Below are positions 1 to 9,623 of a stretch of DNA of 64,000 nt, piece by piece (positions within the stretch are counted from its first letter, which is position 1; the number at the start of each line of letters is the position of its first letter). The DNA is taken from positions 1 to 64,000 of the forward strand of contig CAYYTU010000001.1 of NCBI GenBank assembly GCA_964474655.1, written 5' to 3'. The position numbers and the translations under genes were made by a program. The notes beneath the pieces are model-generated. The model was not told the DNA's origin. It did no database searches and saw nothing but the letters and a program-made list of their open reading frames with translations. The stretch is from CAYYTU01 sp964474655 (GTDB lineage Bacteria; Chloroflexota; Anaerolineae; B4-G1).

Positions 1-121
1 ACCAAAGTGTCAACTGAAGTCTTTTGCGCATATTCAAATGGCGCACTTTTAGCCCCCCCGCGCTATTAAAATCATTTATGAGACTCATCAATGTGCTACA
101 CTACGGGGACAATCCCCAACG

Positions 122-541
122 ACCTTTCGCAGCAAGCGCCCCGACCTGGTAGAGCAAGAATTATACGCGATACTGATCACCTACAACCTGGTGCGCTTGC
201 TCATATGTCGAGCGGCGGAAAAGCACGAAAAAGATACTGGCAAGATCAGCTTTCTCGATTCCTTACAGCACATCATTGATGCCGCCCCGATTATGACAAT
301 GAAGGAGCCCGAGGAAAGGAAGAAGGGGCTCAACTACCTATTGACCTTGATAGCTGATTGTGACATTGATCGTCCTCGCCGACCACGTATCAATCCGCGG
401 GTAGTGAAAGTCAAGATGTCAAAGTTCAAACGGAAAAAAGAGACACATCAGTCTGAAAAGCGGGACTTGGAACAGGAACTGAAAATACTTCGAGGGCCTC
501 CCGGTGTGGACAGAGCAAACGCTGTGGCATCTTCTCCGTGA
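122..541 (+). pseudogene. IS4-family transposase, C-terminal remnant
   Basis: The frame open from about 122 to the stop at 539-541 encodes the end of an IS4-type DDE transposase. It contains RSKRPDLVEQELYAILITYN, then CDIDRPRRPRINPRVVKVKM and a Lys/Arg-rich tail, which from memory is the typical C-terminus of these enzymes. No catalytic N-terminal part is present upstream in the window, and the 5' sequence has no sensible start, so this is a 5'-truncated remnant unless the element continues to the left of the window. It borders the polysaccharide locus and may mark an old insertion or rearrangement. Confidence 0.65.
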
Positions 542-1143
542 CATCGGGCGGAATATTTAGTCGTTCACTGATTGGTCTGGAATTCCCTTTCAGAAATGGA
601 GTATAACCGTGCATTTTGTGTAAATGCAGGCACATCATCCATAACTTTGTGGCCCACTAAGCAATAGTTTGTCATACCATCTCGCAATTCTGTGGGTAAG
701 TTATGCACTTTGGATGATAGCAGGCAACCTCAATAGCGATCGGGGGCTCAGTATCATCTATCCGACGAAAATAATCGACCCAAGAGCGTGATTTTCGTTC
801 ACGGGTATTGGGCTTAGCATGACGGTTGAAACCGCGCGCTACATTAGGCAGAGTCGGCCTACGCTGACTCTAAAGCTACTGGGGAGCGGCTTCGCAAGGT
901 GTAGCCAGCGTTTACGCCGGGCGATATCTGTGCAGGATTCTACACAAGAGTGCTCAATAAAAGCGATGTGGTTTTAGTAAACATTTTATATTTTGTTGAC
1001 GTTACGTGAACAGTGATTTGTTAAGATGTTGCTGAGTTTGAAAAGGACAAAGTGTGATTCCGAGGATGAAGATTTTTGCTCTGTGGAGAATAACTTGATG
1101 GAGACCCAAGTTTTCGAGTGCAGACAGAGGGGTATAAGGGACA
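542..1143 (+). other. Non-coding leader region of the polysaccharide locus
   Basis: No credible gene is visible. A TTGACG at 997-1002, followed about 18 bases later by a TTAAGAT-like -10, is a weak promoter candidate for the polysaccharide operon and lies about 115 bases upstream of its first ATG. No ops/JUMPstart-like element was seen. The segment is AT-richer than most of the window. Confidence 0.3.
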
Positions 1144-2733
1144 ATGGAGCTTAGAGAGTATCTGCAAGTGCTTAGGAAGTGGTGGTGGCTTATTTTGCTT
1201 GCTACTTGTGTGTCTGGTGTCGCCAGCTTTACGGTGAGTAGTTTGCTGCCGAGCGTTTATGAGGCCAGCGTTACGCTGATGTCGAATGAGTCATCTGATA
1301 CTGGTATCGTGGACTATTCGTCTTTGCTAGGTGGTCAGCAAATCATTGAGACCTATCGGGAGTTGTTGCAAACAGAACCCATTCTAGTGAGAGTGGTTGA
1401 TAATCTGGATCTTCCATATACCTCCCGTGAGCTGAGAAAGCAGATTGAGGTGCGGGTTATTCCGAACACTCAGTTATTGCAATTGAAGGTTGAGGATAAG
1501 GACCCCAACCGTGCAGCGGGGATTGCCAATGAAATCGCGCTTACGTTTTTGGAACAAAGTTCTGCGGGGCGACCGGTCGCGGAGTTGGAGGATTACGAAC
1601 AATCCCTCGTCGGGCAGATGCAAAGTTTGGAACGGGCAATTCAAGAGACTGAAGCAGATCTGGAAAGATTAAGAGATTCCTCGAATTCAGACCGCCTGGA
1701 AAACTTAGCCGAATTGCAGATTCGGTTATCCCAACAGCGCTCTGTTTATGCTAATCTTCTCTCTGGATACCTTAATATCCGTTCGATGAAATCAAGACTG
1801 CTTGGATTAGTGGTAGTGGAACCGGCCCAATCACCGGTGGAGCCGATACGCCCGCGCAAGATTTTCAATACCGCCATTGCTATTGCTGGGGGGGCGGCAC
1901 TGACATGTGTACTTGCTTTCATCGTGGAGTATTTCAACGATGTCTTGGAGAGTCCAGCGGACATTGGTGAAGCTCTTTCCCTGCCTCATTTGGGCAGCAT
2001 TCCTTTTGTCAGAGATTGGCAGAAGGATGGTTCTGCTGCTTTTAAGCAAGATGAATGGCCTGTGACAGAATCTTTTCGTATTCTGCGCACCAATATTAAA
2101 TTTTCCAATATTGATTGCGCTATCAGTACGTTACTTCTGACCAGTCCGGGGGCTTCGGAGGGTAAAACCAGCTTGGTGGCTCGTCTGGGGCAAGTGATGG
2201 CGCAAAACGACAAGACGATTCTTATCGTCGATACCGATCTTCGGCGTCCTCATTTGCATCATTTATTCTCGGTTTCCAATGGTACGGGTCTGACCTCTTT
2301 GCTGATAGAAGATCTGAATATTGAGAATTGTGTGATTAAGACCGATATGCTCAACCTCTATATCCTTCCTGCGGGCCCTAAGCCCCCTAATCCAGCGGAG
2401 ATGTTGGGTTCACATCGGATGACCGAGTTTATTGAGCGTGCGCAGACATTTGCCGATTTGGTGATCTTCGACGTGCCGCCGGTTCTGGCCTGCGCCGATG
2501 CGATGGTACTTGCTTCTCATGTGGATGGCGTCGTGCTCGTAGTAGATAGTCGCTCTACCAAAAGGGAGGCGGCGTTGCGTGCTTCTGATATGTTACGAGC
2601 TGTTGATGCCAAAATTCTGGGCGTGGTTTTGAACAAAAATCGTGATCATTCTTTGGAGTATACTCACTACTATTCCCGTGGTGGAGCAAATAAAAGACAT
2701 TTCTGGCCTCGCTGGTTCCGCAAGAGCGTCTGA
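1144..2733 (+). CDS. Wzz/Wzc-type polysaccharide co-polymerase with BY-kinase domain
   Basis: 529 aa. Membrane protein that would control chain length or export of a surface polysaccharide and autophosphorylate on C-terminal tyrosines. A Wzz-type N-terminus has a membrane segment at about residues 13-35, a coiled-coil-prone periplasmic part (about 150-200) and a second membrane segment near 242-262. The cytoplasmic BY-kinase part has Walker A SPGASEGKT (334-342), Walker A' ILIVDTDLRRP (359-369) and Walker B VIFDVPP (about 440). The C-terminus carries a short Tyr-containing stretch (YTHYY), a modest tyrosine cluster. AAGGG precedes the ATG. It is the first gene of the polysaccharide operon, as expected for a regulator of assembly. 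Confidence 0.9.
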   Translation: MELREYLQVLRKWWWLILLATCVSGVASFTVSSLLPSVYEASVTLMSNESSDTGIVDYSSLLGGQQIIETYRELLQTEPILVRVVDNLDLPYTSRELRKQIEVRVIPNTQLLQLKVEDKDPNRAAGIANEIALTFLEQSSAGRPVAELEDYEQSLVGQMQSLERAIQETEADLERLRDSSNSDRLENLAELQIRLSQQRSVYANLLSGYLNIRSMKSRLLGLVVVEPAQSPVEPIRPRKIFNTAIAIAGGAALTCVLAFIVEYFNDVLESPADIGEALSLPHLGSIPFVRDWQKDGSAAFKQDEWPVTESFRILRTNIKFSNIDCAISTLLLTSPGASEGKTSLVARLGQVMAQNDKTILIVDTDLRRPHLHHLFSVSNGTGLTSLLIEDLNIENCVIKTDMLNLYILPAGPKPPNPAEMLGSHRMTEFIERAQTFADLVIFDVPPVLACADAMVLASHVDGVVLVVDSRSTKREAALRASDMLRAVDAKILGVVLNKNRDHSLEYTHYYSRGGANKRHFWPRWFRKSV

Positions 2734-2781
2734 GTACCGAGATTCTTCATAAATTTGCTGAAGTTTGGTAGGGGGAAGTCT

Positions 2782-4137
2782 GTGTTTGTCAACAAATATC
2801 CCACGCAGATGATTATGGTTTTCATTCTTCTTGGAGCGGGACTGCTGTATGGAGTGACAGCCCCTCTTTTCACAAATCCGGTTTTGGGGCTAGCGGCGCT
2901 TGGGGGGGGGTTGTTTGTCCTGGTCGCATTTGTGAAGCCTATAGTAGGTCTTTATCTCTTTGTGATAGCTATGTTCATCGAAGGCGTATCCTTGACCGTG
3001 GGGTCTGGGATCACATTCGCCAAACTGGTCGGCATGCTGGCATTTGTGGCTTGGTTGGCCCACTCGCTCATGAGCGGCAATTTCCAGATTGAGATTCCTG
3101 GGCCTGGACAGCTATTGGTCATTTTTGTCATCTGGGGAGGGCTCTCTGCTCTTTGGGCCCTTGAAGCTGGATTGGTTTTGGAACGTATGCAAATCCTGAT
3201 CCAGTCGCTGGCACTTTATGTTGTGGTGGTTAATCTGGTCAATTCTGACCGATGTCTATGGAATCTTATTTATATCGTTATTGTGATGAGCGTATTAGTG
3301 TCTTTTTTGATTCTTTATCGCATTCTATCGGGCATGATGATAGCAGGGCGTGTTGATGTCACATCAATCAGCGCTCTGGACCCCAATGAACAAGCTGCAT
3401 ATCTGCTTCCTGGAGTGGCAGTTATTATGTCGTTGATAGGGCTGGAGAGGCAAGTGAGTAAGCGGATCCTTTATATGGTGGCCTTTTCCGTCATTGTCTT
3501 GGCTGTTCTGGTCACTTACTCGCGGGGGGCAATAGTGTCGCTGGGGGCTATGTTGGCGCTGGGGCTGACATTGGACCGCAGGAGTTGGCAGCTTTTGCCT
3601 CTGGCTCTGTTGGTAGGAGGAGTGGCGTTAGTGCTTTTGCCCCCTACGTTTTTAGATCGCGTTGAGTCCATCTTTGTACTTTCTGCAAGGGGGGCTGGTC
3701 GATTGGATATCTGGTTAGTTGGTTTCCAGATCATTAAGACCCATCCTGTATTGGGAGTAGGATTGGGCAACTTTGGCGAGGCGTTCAGCCGATATTTTCC
3801 CCATACTCCTGGCATAAGACGCGTTTTTGAGCAGGGTATGGGCCCACACAATATTTTCGTTGGGGTGTTTGGTGAGCTAGGTTTGGTAGGGTTGTTTATA
3901 TTTTTCATCGTGATTGGGTTGACCATTGTTAGGTTCGCGAAGCAGATGTACACGAGCGTTGAGCATAAAAAAGGTCTTCGAGATGACGTTTTGATGCGAG
4001 GAATGTTTGTGGGAGTGTTTGGCTTATTAGTTGCAAGCATGTTCGTTGATTTACGATATCGAAAGTTGTTCTGGTTTTTTATGGCCTTGGTCGAGGTGCC
4101 GAGAAGATTACATCTGTTTCAGGAGGACTCCTCTTAA
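2782..4137 (+). CDS. O-antigen ligase/polymerase-like membrane protein (Wzy/WaaL family)
   Basis: About 450 aa, almost entirely hydrophobic with roughly 10-12 membrane segments. It has a larger extracytoplasmic loop near residues 310-360, including RGAGRLDIWLVGFQIIKTHP and the downstream GPHNIFVGVFGELGLVG. That pattern of an Arg/Gly loop followed by H-N-x-F/Y is typical of the O-antigen ligase/polymerase domain. It would polymerise or ligate lipid-linked glycan repeat units outside the membrane. GTG at 2782 is preferred because GGGGGAAG precedes it; an in-frame TTG at 2755 lacks a ribosome site. It sits between the co-polymerase and the glycosyltransferases and ends overlapping the next ATG by one base. 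Confidence 0.85.
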   Translation: MFVNKYPTQMIMVFILLGAGLLYGVTAPLFTNPVLGLAALGGGLFVLVAFVKPIVGLYLFVIAMFIEGVSLTVGSGITFAKLVGMLAFVAWLAHSLMSGNFQIEIPGPGQLLVIFVIWGGLSALWALEAGLVLERMQILIQSLALYVVVVNLVNSDRCLWNLIYIVIVMSVLVSFLILYRILSGMMIAGRVDVTSISALDPNEQAAYLLPGVAVIMSLIGLERQVSKRILYMVAFSVIVLAVLVTYSRGAIVSLGAMLALGLTLDRRSWQLLPLALLVGGVALVLLPPTFLDRVESIFVLSARGAGRLDIWLVGFQIIKTHPVLGVGLGNFGEAFSRYFPHTPGIRRVFEQGMGPHNIFVGVFGELGLVGLFIFFIVIGLTIVRFAKQMYTSVEHKKGLRDDVLMRGMFVGVFGLLVASMFVDLRYRKLFWFFMALVEVPRRLHLFQEDSS

Positions 4138-5366
4138 TGAAAGTGCTCATCTTGGCTCATGAATATCCGCATGCCTTGAACTCAACCTGTGGTTGCTTCG
4201 TACACGAGCAGGTCAAGGCTTTAGCTGAATATTGCGAGGTGCTGGTAGTTTCTCCTACGCCCCATCTTTCATCTCTTATACGCCATTTTAAACCATACTG
4301 GGCTTACTACGCTGATTCGGCTGTCAAGACCTATGTCGAAGGAATCAAGGTCTATCGTCCTAGATTTTTACGTCTTCCTACCCAATACGGGTTTCCATTC
4401 CAGGGATGGGGAATGGAGTTGGGATTACGACAGTTTTTGGTCAATCTTAAGGATAGATTTGACTTTGCTCTGATACATGCCCATACAGTCTATCCAGATG
4501 GATTGGCCGCGGCATGGCTTGGCCGTCGAGTGCATACCCCAGTGGTCTGTACTGTCCACGGCTCGGAGATCAACATCTATCCAGACGAAACTGCGCTGAC
4601 GAAGATTGTAACTAAAAGGGCGATCCGGGCCGTTGACCAACTGATATCTGTCAGCACGGCTTTGAAGGAGAATACGCTGGCTCTGGAAATACCCAAGCGG
4701 AAGATCCACGTTATTCCCAATGGGGTCGACACCGATCGGTTTTTCGTTCGGGATCGCAAAGCTTCACGCGCAGCACTCGGCTTGCCGGAAGATATGCCAA
4801 TCGTTGTGTATGCCTCTCGCTTGGCTAAGGCGAAAGGGCTTTCATTTCTTTTGTCGGCTTTCCAGACGGTGGTAGAGCGTGAGGATTGTTTATTGGTTCT
4901 CGTGGGGAATGGCCATTATCGAGAGCATTTGACAGCGGAGACAATCGATCTGGGGTTGCAAAAGCGGGTACTGTTCACTGGTCGTTTGCCCCATGCAGAA
5001 GTAGCTTCTTGGATCGGTGCTTCTGATCTGCTTGTTCTTCCTAGCTTGAGTGAAGGTTCGCCTTTGCCCGTGTATGAGGCGTTGGCGTCCGGGAGGCCCG
5101 TCGTCGCCTCGCGTGTGGGAGGCATTCCGGAAATCATCACCAGTCAGGAATATGGTTTGTTGGTGCCTCCGGCGGACCGGGATGCATTGGCGAGAGCCCT
5201 ACTCTATGGTTTACGTAAGTCATGGGATCATCGGCGCATTCGTGAGTACGGCGAAACGTATTCTTGGGATAACGTGGCTTGCCAGCTTATGGGCATCTAC
5301 CGGGAGCTGCTGAACGACGGCTTGACTGCGAGATCAGGCGATGGAAGGGTAAGAGAATCATTATGA
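4137..5366 (+). CDS. Glycosyltransferase family 4
   Basis: 409 aa, retaining GT-B glycosyltransferase. The N-terminal acceptor half starts MKVLILAHEYPHALN and includes HAHTVYPDG and TVHGSEIN. The C-terminal donor half contains IPNGVDTDRF, the long strand LVLVGNGHYREHL, and the sugar-nucleotide binding signature SEGSPLPVYEALASGRPVVA with the E-x7-E spacing. It is a soluble cytoplasmic enzyme that adds a sugar to the lipid-linked repeat unit; the donor cannot be told from sequence. AGGAGG lies just upstream and the ATG overlaps the previous stop. Confidence 0.9.
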   Translation: MKVLILAHEYPHALNSTCGCFVHEQVKALAEYCEVLVVSPTPHLSSLIRHFKPYWAYYADSAVKTYVEGIKVYRPRFLRLPTQYGFPFQGWGMELGLRQFLVNLKDRFDFALIHAHTVYPDGLAAAWLGRRVHTPVVCTVHGSEINIYPDETALTKIVTKRAIRAVDQLISVSTALKENTLALEIPKRKIHVIPNGVDTDRFFVRDRKASRAALGLPEDMPIVVYASRLAKAKGLSFLLSAFQTVVEREDCLLVLVGNGHYREHLTAETIDLGLQKRVLFTGRLPHAEVASWIGASDLLVLPSLSEGSPLPVYEALASGRPVVASRVGGIPEIITSQEYGLLVPPADRDALARALLYGLRKSWDHRRIREYGETYSWDNVACQLMGIYRELLNDGLTARSGDGRVRESL

Positions 5367-6472
5367 ACGTTTGTCACGTCACCTCAATCCATACGACCTT
5401 CGACGTGCGGCTCTTTTACAAAGAATGCAAGACGTTGGAACAAGCTGGATATGATGTCACGCTTATCGCGCCAGCTGATTGGAGAGAAAGAACCGTTGAT
5501 GGCGTTCGGGTCATCGGCTTGCCGAAAATTGCCAGGCGGTTTCAACGTCCAGGGCTGTGGGGGCGGATCATCAGACTCGTCAAACAGCTTCAGCCGGACG
5601 TGGTCCATTTTCACGCTCCAGAGTTGTTGCTGATCGCGCCATTGTTGCGTCCAGCTCAGCTCATCTATGACTGTGAGGAAAGCTACGCAGAAGCAACTCT
5701 GATCAAACCTTGGATCCCCCGCCCTATGCGTTTACCGTTGAGCAGAGGGGTAGCTTTCTTGGAACCATGGCTTGCAAGGTATACTGACGTGATTGTGGTA
5801 ACTGTGGATAGTCATGTAGATCGGTTTCTGGTAACGGGTAAGCCGATCGTTATTCTTCACAATTTCCCTCTCCTGTCTGATTTTGGACTTTCCAGGCAGG
5901 AGACTAGTGGGAAGACGATTATCCATCTTGGTAGTCAGACTGAGGAGCGAGGGACTCATATACTCATTGAGGCTATGAGTCAGGTGGTAAAGCGAGTGCC
6001 AGATGCGCATCTGTTGTTGGTGGGCCCCTTTGATGGGCCAAAGCAAGAGGTTGAGGCTCGTCAATTGATCGCCGATTATGGTCTAGGAGATTCAATTACA
6101 TTGACGGGGGAAGTACCGTATACGGCTGTTCCGCAGTGGATCGCTCGGGCGGATGTGGGGCTTATCGCTTTGCAGGCAACGGAGAAATTCGAGACTTGTG
6201 TACCGACCAAGCTCTTCGAATATATGGGGAGTCGGTTGCCAGTGGTTTCTAGTGATTTACCTCCAGCAAGGCGCTTTATGGAGGGGCTTGCGTGTGGATT
6301 TCTCGTCGAGCCAGCCGATCCCAGTGGCTATGCGAGAGCGATCGAGTTTTTTTTGACCCATCCTTCTGAGGCGCGAGAAATGGGAGAAAGGGGGCGTCGG
6401 GCTGTGGAGACGTCCTACAGTTGGAATGCAGAAGCGGGCAAGCTATTGGATTTATATTGTGAATTGGAGTAG
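5363..6472 (+). CDS. Glycosyltransferase family 4
   Basis: 369 aa, second GT4-type enzyme of the locus. Start ATG 5363 overlaps the previous stop as ATGA and follows AAGGG. The ORF is open further upstream, but an earlier start would extend deep into the preceding gene. Visible features are MNVCHVTSIHTTFDVRLFYK at the N-terminus, VHFHAPELLLIAPLLR, YDCEESYAEA, and in the donor half HLGSQTEERGTHILIEA and the end FEYMGSRLPVVSSDLPPARR. The family acts on nucleotide-sugars in the cytoplasm; acceptor and donor are unknown. Confidence 0.88.
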   Translation: MNVCHVTSIHTTFDVRLFYKECKTLEQAGYDVTLIAPADWRERTVDGVRVIGLPKIARRFQRPGLWGRIIRLVKQLQPDVVHFHAPELLLIAPLLRPAQLIYDCEESYAEATLIKPWIPRPMRLPLSRGVAFLEPWLARYTDVIVVTVDSHVDRFLVTGKPIVILHNFPLLSDFGLSRQETSGKTIIHLGSQTEERGTHILIEAMSQVVKRVPDAHLLLVGPFDGPKQEVEARQLIADYGLGDSITLTGEVPYTAVPQWIARADVGLIALQATEKFETCVPTKLFEYMGSRLPVVSSDLPPARRFMEGLACGFLVEPADPSGYARAIEFFLTHPSEAREMGERGRRAVETSYSWNAEAGKLLDLYCELE

Positions 6473-6475
6473 AGC

Positions 6476-7099
6476 ATGAAATTGCTTTGGGGAGTGTTAC
6501 TGGATCCATTATATAGCCTTTTGGAGAGGGTGCGGCTTTTGCGATATCGGATTCGTATACGGGATCTCGTGTCTAGGGGACTGGTCATCGGTAACAACGT
6601 CACTATCTCACCCACAGCTTACATTGATCGCAGCTATCCTTATTTAATTCACATTGGGGATAACTCTTCCCTTGCCAACGACGTGAGGATTCTATCTCAT
6701 GATGCTACACCTTTCAAATTCACCGGGGGCTACACTCGTCTGGGGAAAGTCGAGATCAAGGAAAACTGTTTCTTGGGAGAAAAGACGGTTGTTCTTCCTG
6801 GCGTTACTATTGGTCCTAACGTTTTAGTGGCAGCGGGTTCGGTGGTTAATCGAGATATACCGCCCAACAGCTGTGTGGCTGGCGTGCCAGCCCGGGTCTA
6901 TGCTAAGTTCGAGGATTTGATCGAGCGCCACAGGGGACAAGTGGAAAACAGAGATATTTTTGAGTATGTTGATTTAAGCGGCCAAGTCGGTCGATCCCTT
7001 CAAGAGCAAGTCTGGAAAGCTGTACAAGGTGGAGATGCTTATGTGCGTGGTTACGTGGGGGACTATCCCTACACGCTCAACAACTCGGGCCTAGAATGA
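6476..7099 (+). CDS. Left-handed beta-helix (hexapeptide) acyltransferase
   Basis: 207 aa. An acetyltransferase-like protein that probably O-acetylates a sugar of the repeat unit. Hexapeptide repeats run from about residue 38 to 135 (VIGNNVTISPTAYIDRS, IHIGDNSSLANDVRILSHD, VEIKENCFLGEKTVVLPG, VTIGPNVLVAAGSVV), with the catalytic-type His in LSHD and the closing motif AGVPARVY. GGAG is positioned seven bases before ATG. The C-terminal 60 residues after the helix are not recognised. It lies in the middle of the glycosyltransferase run. Confidence 0.85.
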   Translation: MKLLWGVLLDPLYSLLERVRLLRYRIRIRDLVSRGLVIGNNVTISPTAYIDRSYPYLIHIGDNSSLANDVRILSHDATPFKFTGGYTRLGKVEIKENCFLGEKTVVLPGVTIGPNVLVAAGSVVNRDIPPNSCVAGVPARVYAKFEDLIERHRGQVENRDIFEYVDLSGQVGRSLQEQVWKAVQGGDAYVRGYVGDYPYTLNNSGLE

Positions 7100-7112
7100 A
7101 GGGAGGAGGCAG

Positions 7113-8159
7113 ATGATTAGCTCATCAAGGCCTTTCGTCTCGGTTGTTTTACCCATTTACAACGAGGAAGAACATATTAAGGCTTGTCTTGATTCTTTGC
7201 TGAGACAGGATTATCAGCAGGAGCGGATGGAGATATTAGTGGTTGATGGTCGCTCACAGGATCATACGCGGGAGATCGTGTATCGGGAATATGTCCAACA
7301 GTATGACCACATTCAACTACTGGACAATCCTGATCGCATTGTGCCCACGGCGCTGAATATCGGAATCCGTGCAGCGTGTGGGGAGATTTTCATCCGGGTT
7401 GATGGGCATACTACCTTGGCGCCAGACTACGTGAGACAGTGTGTGGGGGCTCTGGAGCGTTCTGGGGCCGATAATGTCGGGGGGCGTATGGACGCGGAGG
7501 CATTCGGCTATTTTGGCGAGGTGGTGGCCTTGGCAACCAGCTCGCCCTTTGGAGTAGGAGGGGCACGGTTTCATTATTCTCAGCAGGAGGAGTGGGTCGA
7601 CACGGTTTATCTGGGAGCTTATCCACGACGAGTCTTCGAGCGGATTGGCCTCTTTGATGAGGAAATGGTTCGCAATCAGGATGATGAGTTTAACTATCGT
7701 CTGCGTGCTCAAGGCGGACGTATATTACTCTCCCCCTGTGTTCGCTCGCGCTATATCTGTCGGGACAAGCCGCGAAAGCTGTGGCGTCAGTACTTTCAAT
7801 ACGGCTATTGGAAGGTACGTGTTCTTCAGAAACACCCTCGGCAAATGCGAGGGCGTCAGTTTGTGCCAGCTGTTTTTTTGATAGGTTTGTTTGTCACCGT
7901 GGCTCTGGCTCTCGCTGGACATTTTTGGCCTTTGGGAGTGGTGAGTAGCAGTTATCTTTTAGCGAATTTAGGAGCATCTCTGTGGACATCTGTTCGTACT
8001 GATCTTCGCTATTTGCCTGCTTTCCCCTTAACTTATGCTGTTTTGCACTTTGCTTACGGGGCTGGTTTTTTGATTGGCCTGATCCGTTTTGCCGGAAAGT
8101 GGGGTCAGTCGTTGGAGTCTATAGCCTTTCTGGAGGCACAGAGAGGAGTACATCATTGA
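7113..8159 (+). CDS. Membrane-anchored glycosyltransferase family 2 (ExoA-like)
   Basis: 348 aa. The GT-A fold shows SVVLPIYNEEEHIKACLDSL, the nucleotide-binding VDGRSQDHT, the metal-binding FIRVDGHTTL and the base region DDEFNYRLR. About three hydrophobic segments follow at roughly residues 250-340, anchoring the catalytic domain to the cytoplasmic membrane face. The architecture resembles succinoglycan ExoA, which adds a glucose in that system; substrate here is unknown. GGGAGGAGG precedes ATG, and the next gene starts inside its stop region. Confidence 0.87.
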   Translation: MISSSRPFVSVVLPIYNEEEHIKACLDSLLRQDYQQERMEILVVDGRSQDHTREIVYREYVQQYDHIQLLDNPDRIVPTALNIGIRAACGEIFIRVDGHTTLAPDYVRQCVGALERSGADNVGGRMDAEAFGYFGEVVALATSSPFGVGGARFHYSQQEEWVDTVYLGAYPRRVFERIGLFDEEMVRNQDDEFNYRLRAQGGRILLSPCVRSRYICRDKPRKLWRQYFQYGYWKVRVLQKHPRQMRGRQFVPAVFLIGLFVTVALALAGHFWPLGVVSSSYLLANLGASLWTSVRTDLRYLPAFPLTYAVLHFAYGAGFLIGLIRFAGKWGQSLESIAFLEAQRGVHH

Positions 8160-9574
8160 GTACATTGATGAGAGTCTTGAAAAATACGTCGGCCAAACTT
8201 GTTAGTCAATCTATCCTGACCGTTTCGTCCTTTGTGATCACCATTCCGCTGGCCAGGATGTGGGGATCCGAATCGTTTGGTCGCTACTCTTTCGCCCTAG
8301 CCTTTGCTGGTATATTTGCTTTCGCCTTTGATTGGGGATTGCATTGGCTGCTGACCCGAGAGGTTGCTCGAGATAGAGAACATATCTCCCGCTACGTAAA
8401 CAATGCGCTGGGCCTGACAGTGGTTTTTTCCTCTATCACATTTGTTTTTCTCGTGGTTTTGATCAATCTTCTGCGCTATCCTCGCGAGGTCGTCATCGCG
8501 GTTTATCTGGCCACCTCCTGGACGTTTCTGGAGGTTATCTCACGGGTGTTCCTTATGGGGGCCTTCTATGCCGTCGAAAAGATGGAATACGAAGCTCCTG
8601 CCTTGCTGGCGGAGAGGGTCTTTGCTACCACTTTGGGCCTATGGATTATATTTACTCAGCGGGGATTGATTGCACTTTTGATTGTCTTGTTGGTGTCGAA
8701 ATTGATCAAAGTGATCGTGTGCATCGGTATCTACATATGGAAGATCGATCCTAATCTGAGGCTGAGATTTGAGTGGCCGCTTTGGCATAGATTGATTATC
8801 TCGACTTTTCCGTTCGGCTTGGAGCTGGCTTTTGGGCTCATCTACACCAATCAAATTGATGTCACCTTGCTATCTTTGTTGGGCAGCAGCGATTCCGAGA
8901 TTGGCTATTATCGGGCTGCTTTGACTCTGGTGGCCTACTTACCATTGGTAGCTATTGCTTTGACTGCCTCTCTTTTTCCCATGATGTCGGATCTCTATGT
9001 TTCGGATCGCAAACGCTTTCTTCAGCACTATCGGCGAATGATAAAATACCTTTTTGCTCTAGGCTTACCTATGACGATTGGCGTGTTTTTGTTGGGAGAG
9101 CAATTTGTACTCTTAATCTATGGACAAGAGTTCGAATCCGCCAGCGTCAGTCTTCGAATTTTAAGTTTTTCCGTTATTCTGAAGTTTCTGCATGGAGGTT
9201 TGGCAATGGTGTTGACGGCCAGCGATAGGCAGAATCTGCGAACGACTGTGACTGGTCTCGTTGCTTTAGCTAACATAGTTCTAAGTTTAGTTTTGATCTC
9301 CTGGAAAGGATACGTGGGAGCTAGTTGGTCTACGGTTTTGACCGACGGAGTGATCTTGGGGTCTTTTTATCTGTTAGTCTCAGAGCACCTGAGCCATCTG
9401 CCTTTCATTCGTATTGCTGGTCGGCCTCTGATAAGCGGGGGGGTTATGGGGGCTTATGTCGTTTTGCTGCACTGGATGCCCTTGCTAGTTCTGGTTCCTT
9501 CAGCCGCGATCGTCTATGGGATGGCATTTTATCTCCTTGGCCGAGTGTCGATAGGAAGAAGTGTCTCTTTTTGA
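8156..9574 (+). CDS. Wzx-like polysaccharide flippase
   Basis: About 473 aa, 12-14 hydrophobic segments, MOP-superfamily flippase for lipid-linked oligosaccharide. The N-terminus KLVSQSILTVSSFVITIPLA and the WGSESFGRYSFALAFAGIFAF stretch are characteristic of the polysaccharide biosynthesis transporter family. TTG 8156 is chosen because AGAGAGGAG lies seven bases upstream; ATG 8168 is an alternative that would lose four residues. It would move the undecaprenyl-linked unit made by the preceding glycosyltransferases outward for the ligase/polymerase encoded at 2782. Confidence 0.85.
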   Translation: MSTLMRVLKNTSAKLVSQSILTVSSFVITIPLARMWGSESFGRYSFALAFAGIFAFAFDWGLHWLLTREVARDREHISRYVNNALGLTVVFSSITFVFLVVLINLLRYPREVVIAVYLATSWTFLEVISRVFLMGAFYAVEKMEYEAPALLAERVFATTLGLWIIFTQRGLIALLIVLLVSKLIKVIVCIGIYIWKIDPNLRLRFEWPLWHRLIISTFPFGLELAFGLIYTNQIDVTLLSLLGSSDSEIGYYRAALTLVAYLPLVAIALTASLFPMMSDLYVSDRKRFLQHYRRMIKYLFALGLPMTIGVFLLGEQFVLLIYGQEFESASVSLRILSFSVILKFLHGGLAMVLTASDRQNLRTTVTGLVALANIVLSLVLISWKGYVGASWSTVLTDGVILGSFYLLVSEHLSHLPFIRIAGRPLISGGVMGAYVVLLHWMPLLVLVPSAAIVYGMAFYLLGRVSIGRSVSF

Positions 9575-9623
9575 AAACTCTGATGGTAGCGAAGTTACAT
9601 ATCACTGCTGGGACGAGGTTTAG

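Noticed and set aside
426..638. Minus-strand ORF over the transposase remnant
   Set aside because: The opposite strand shows IS4-type protein similarity; this frame shows none.
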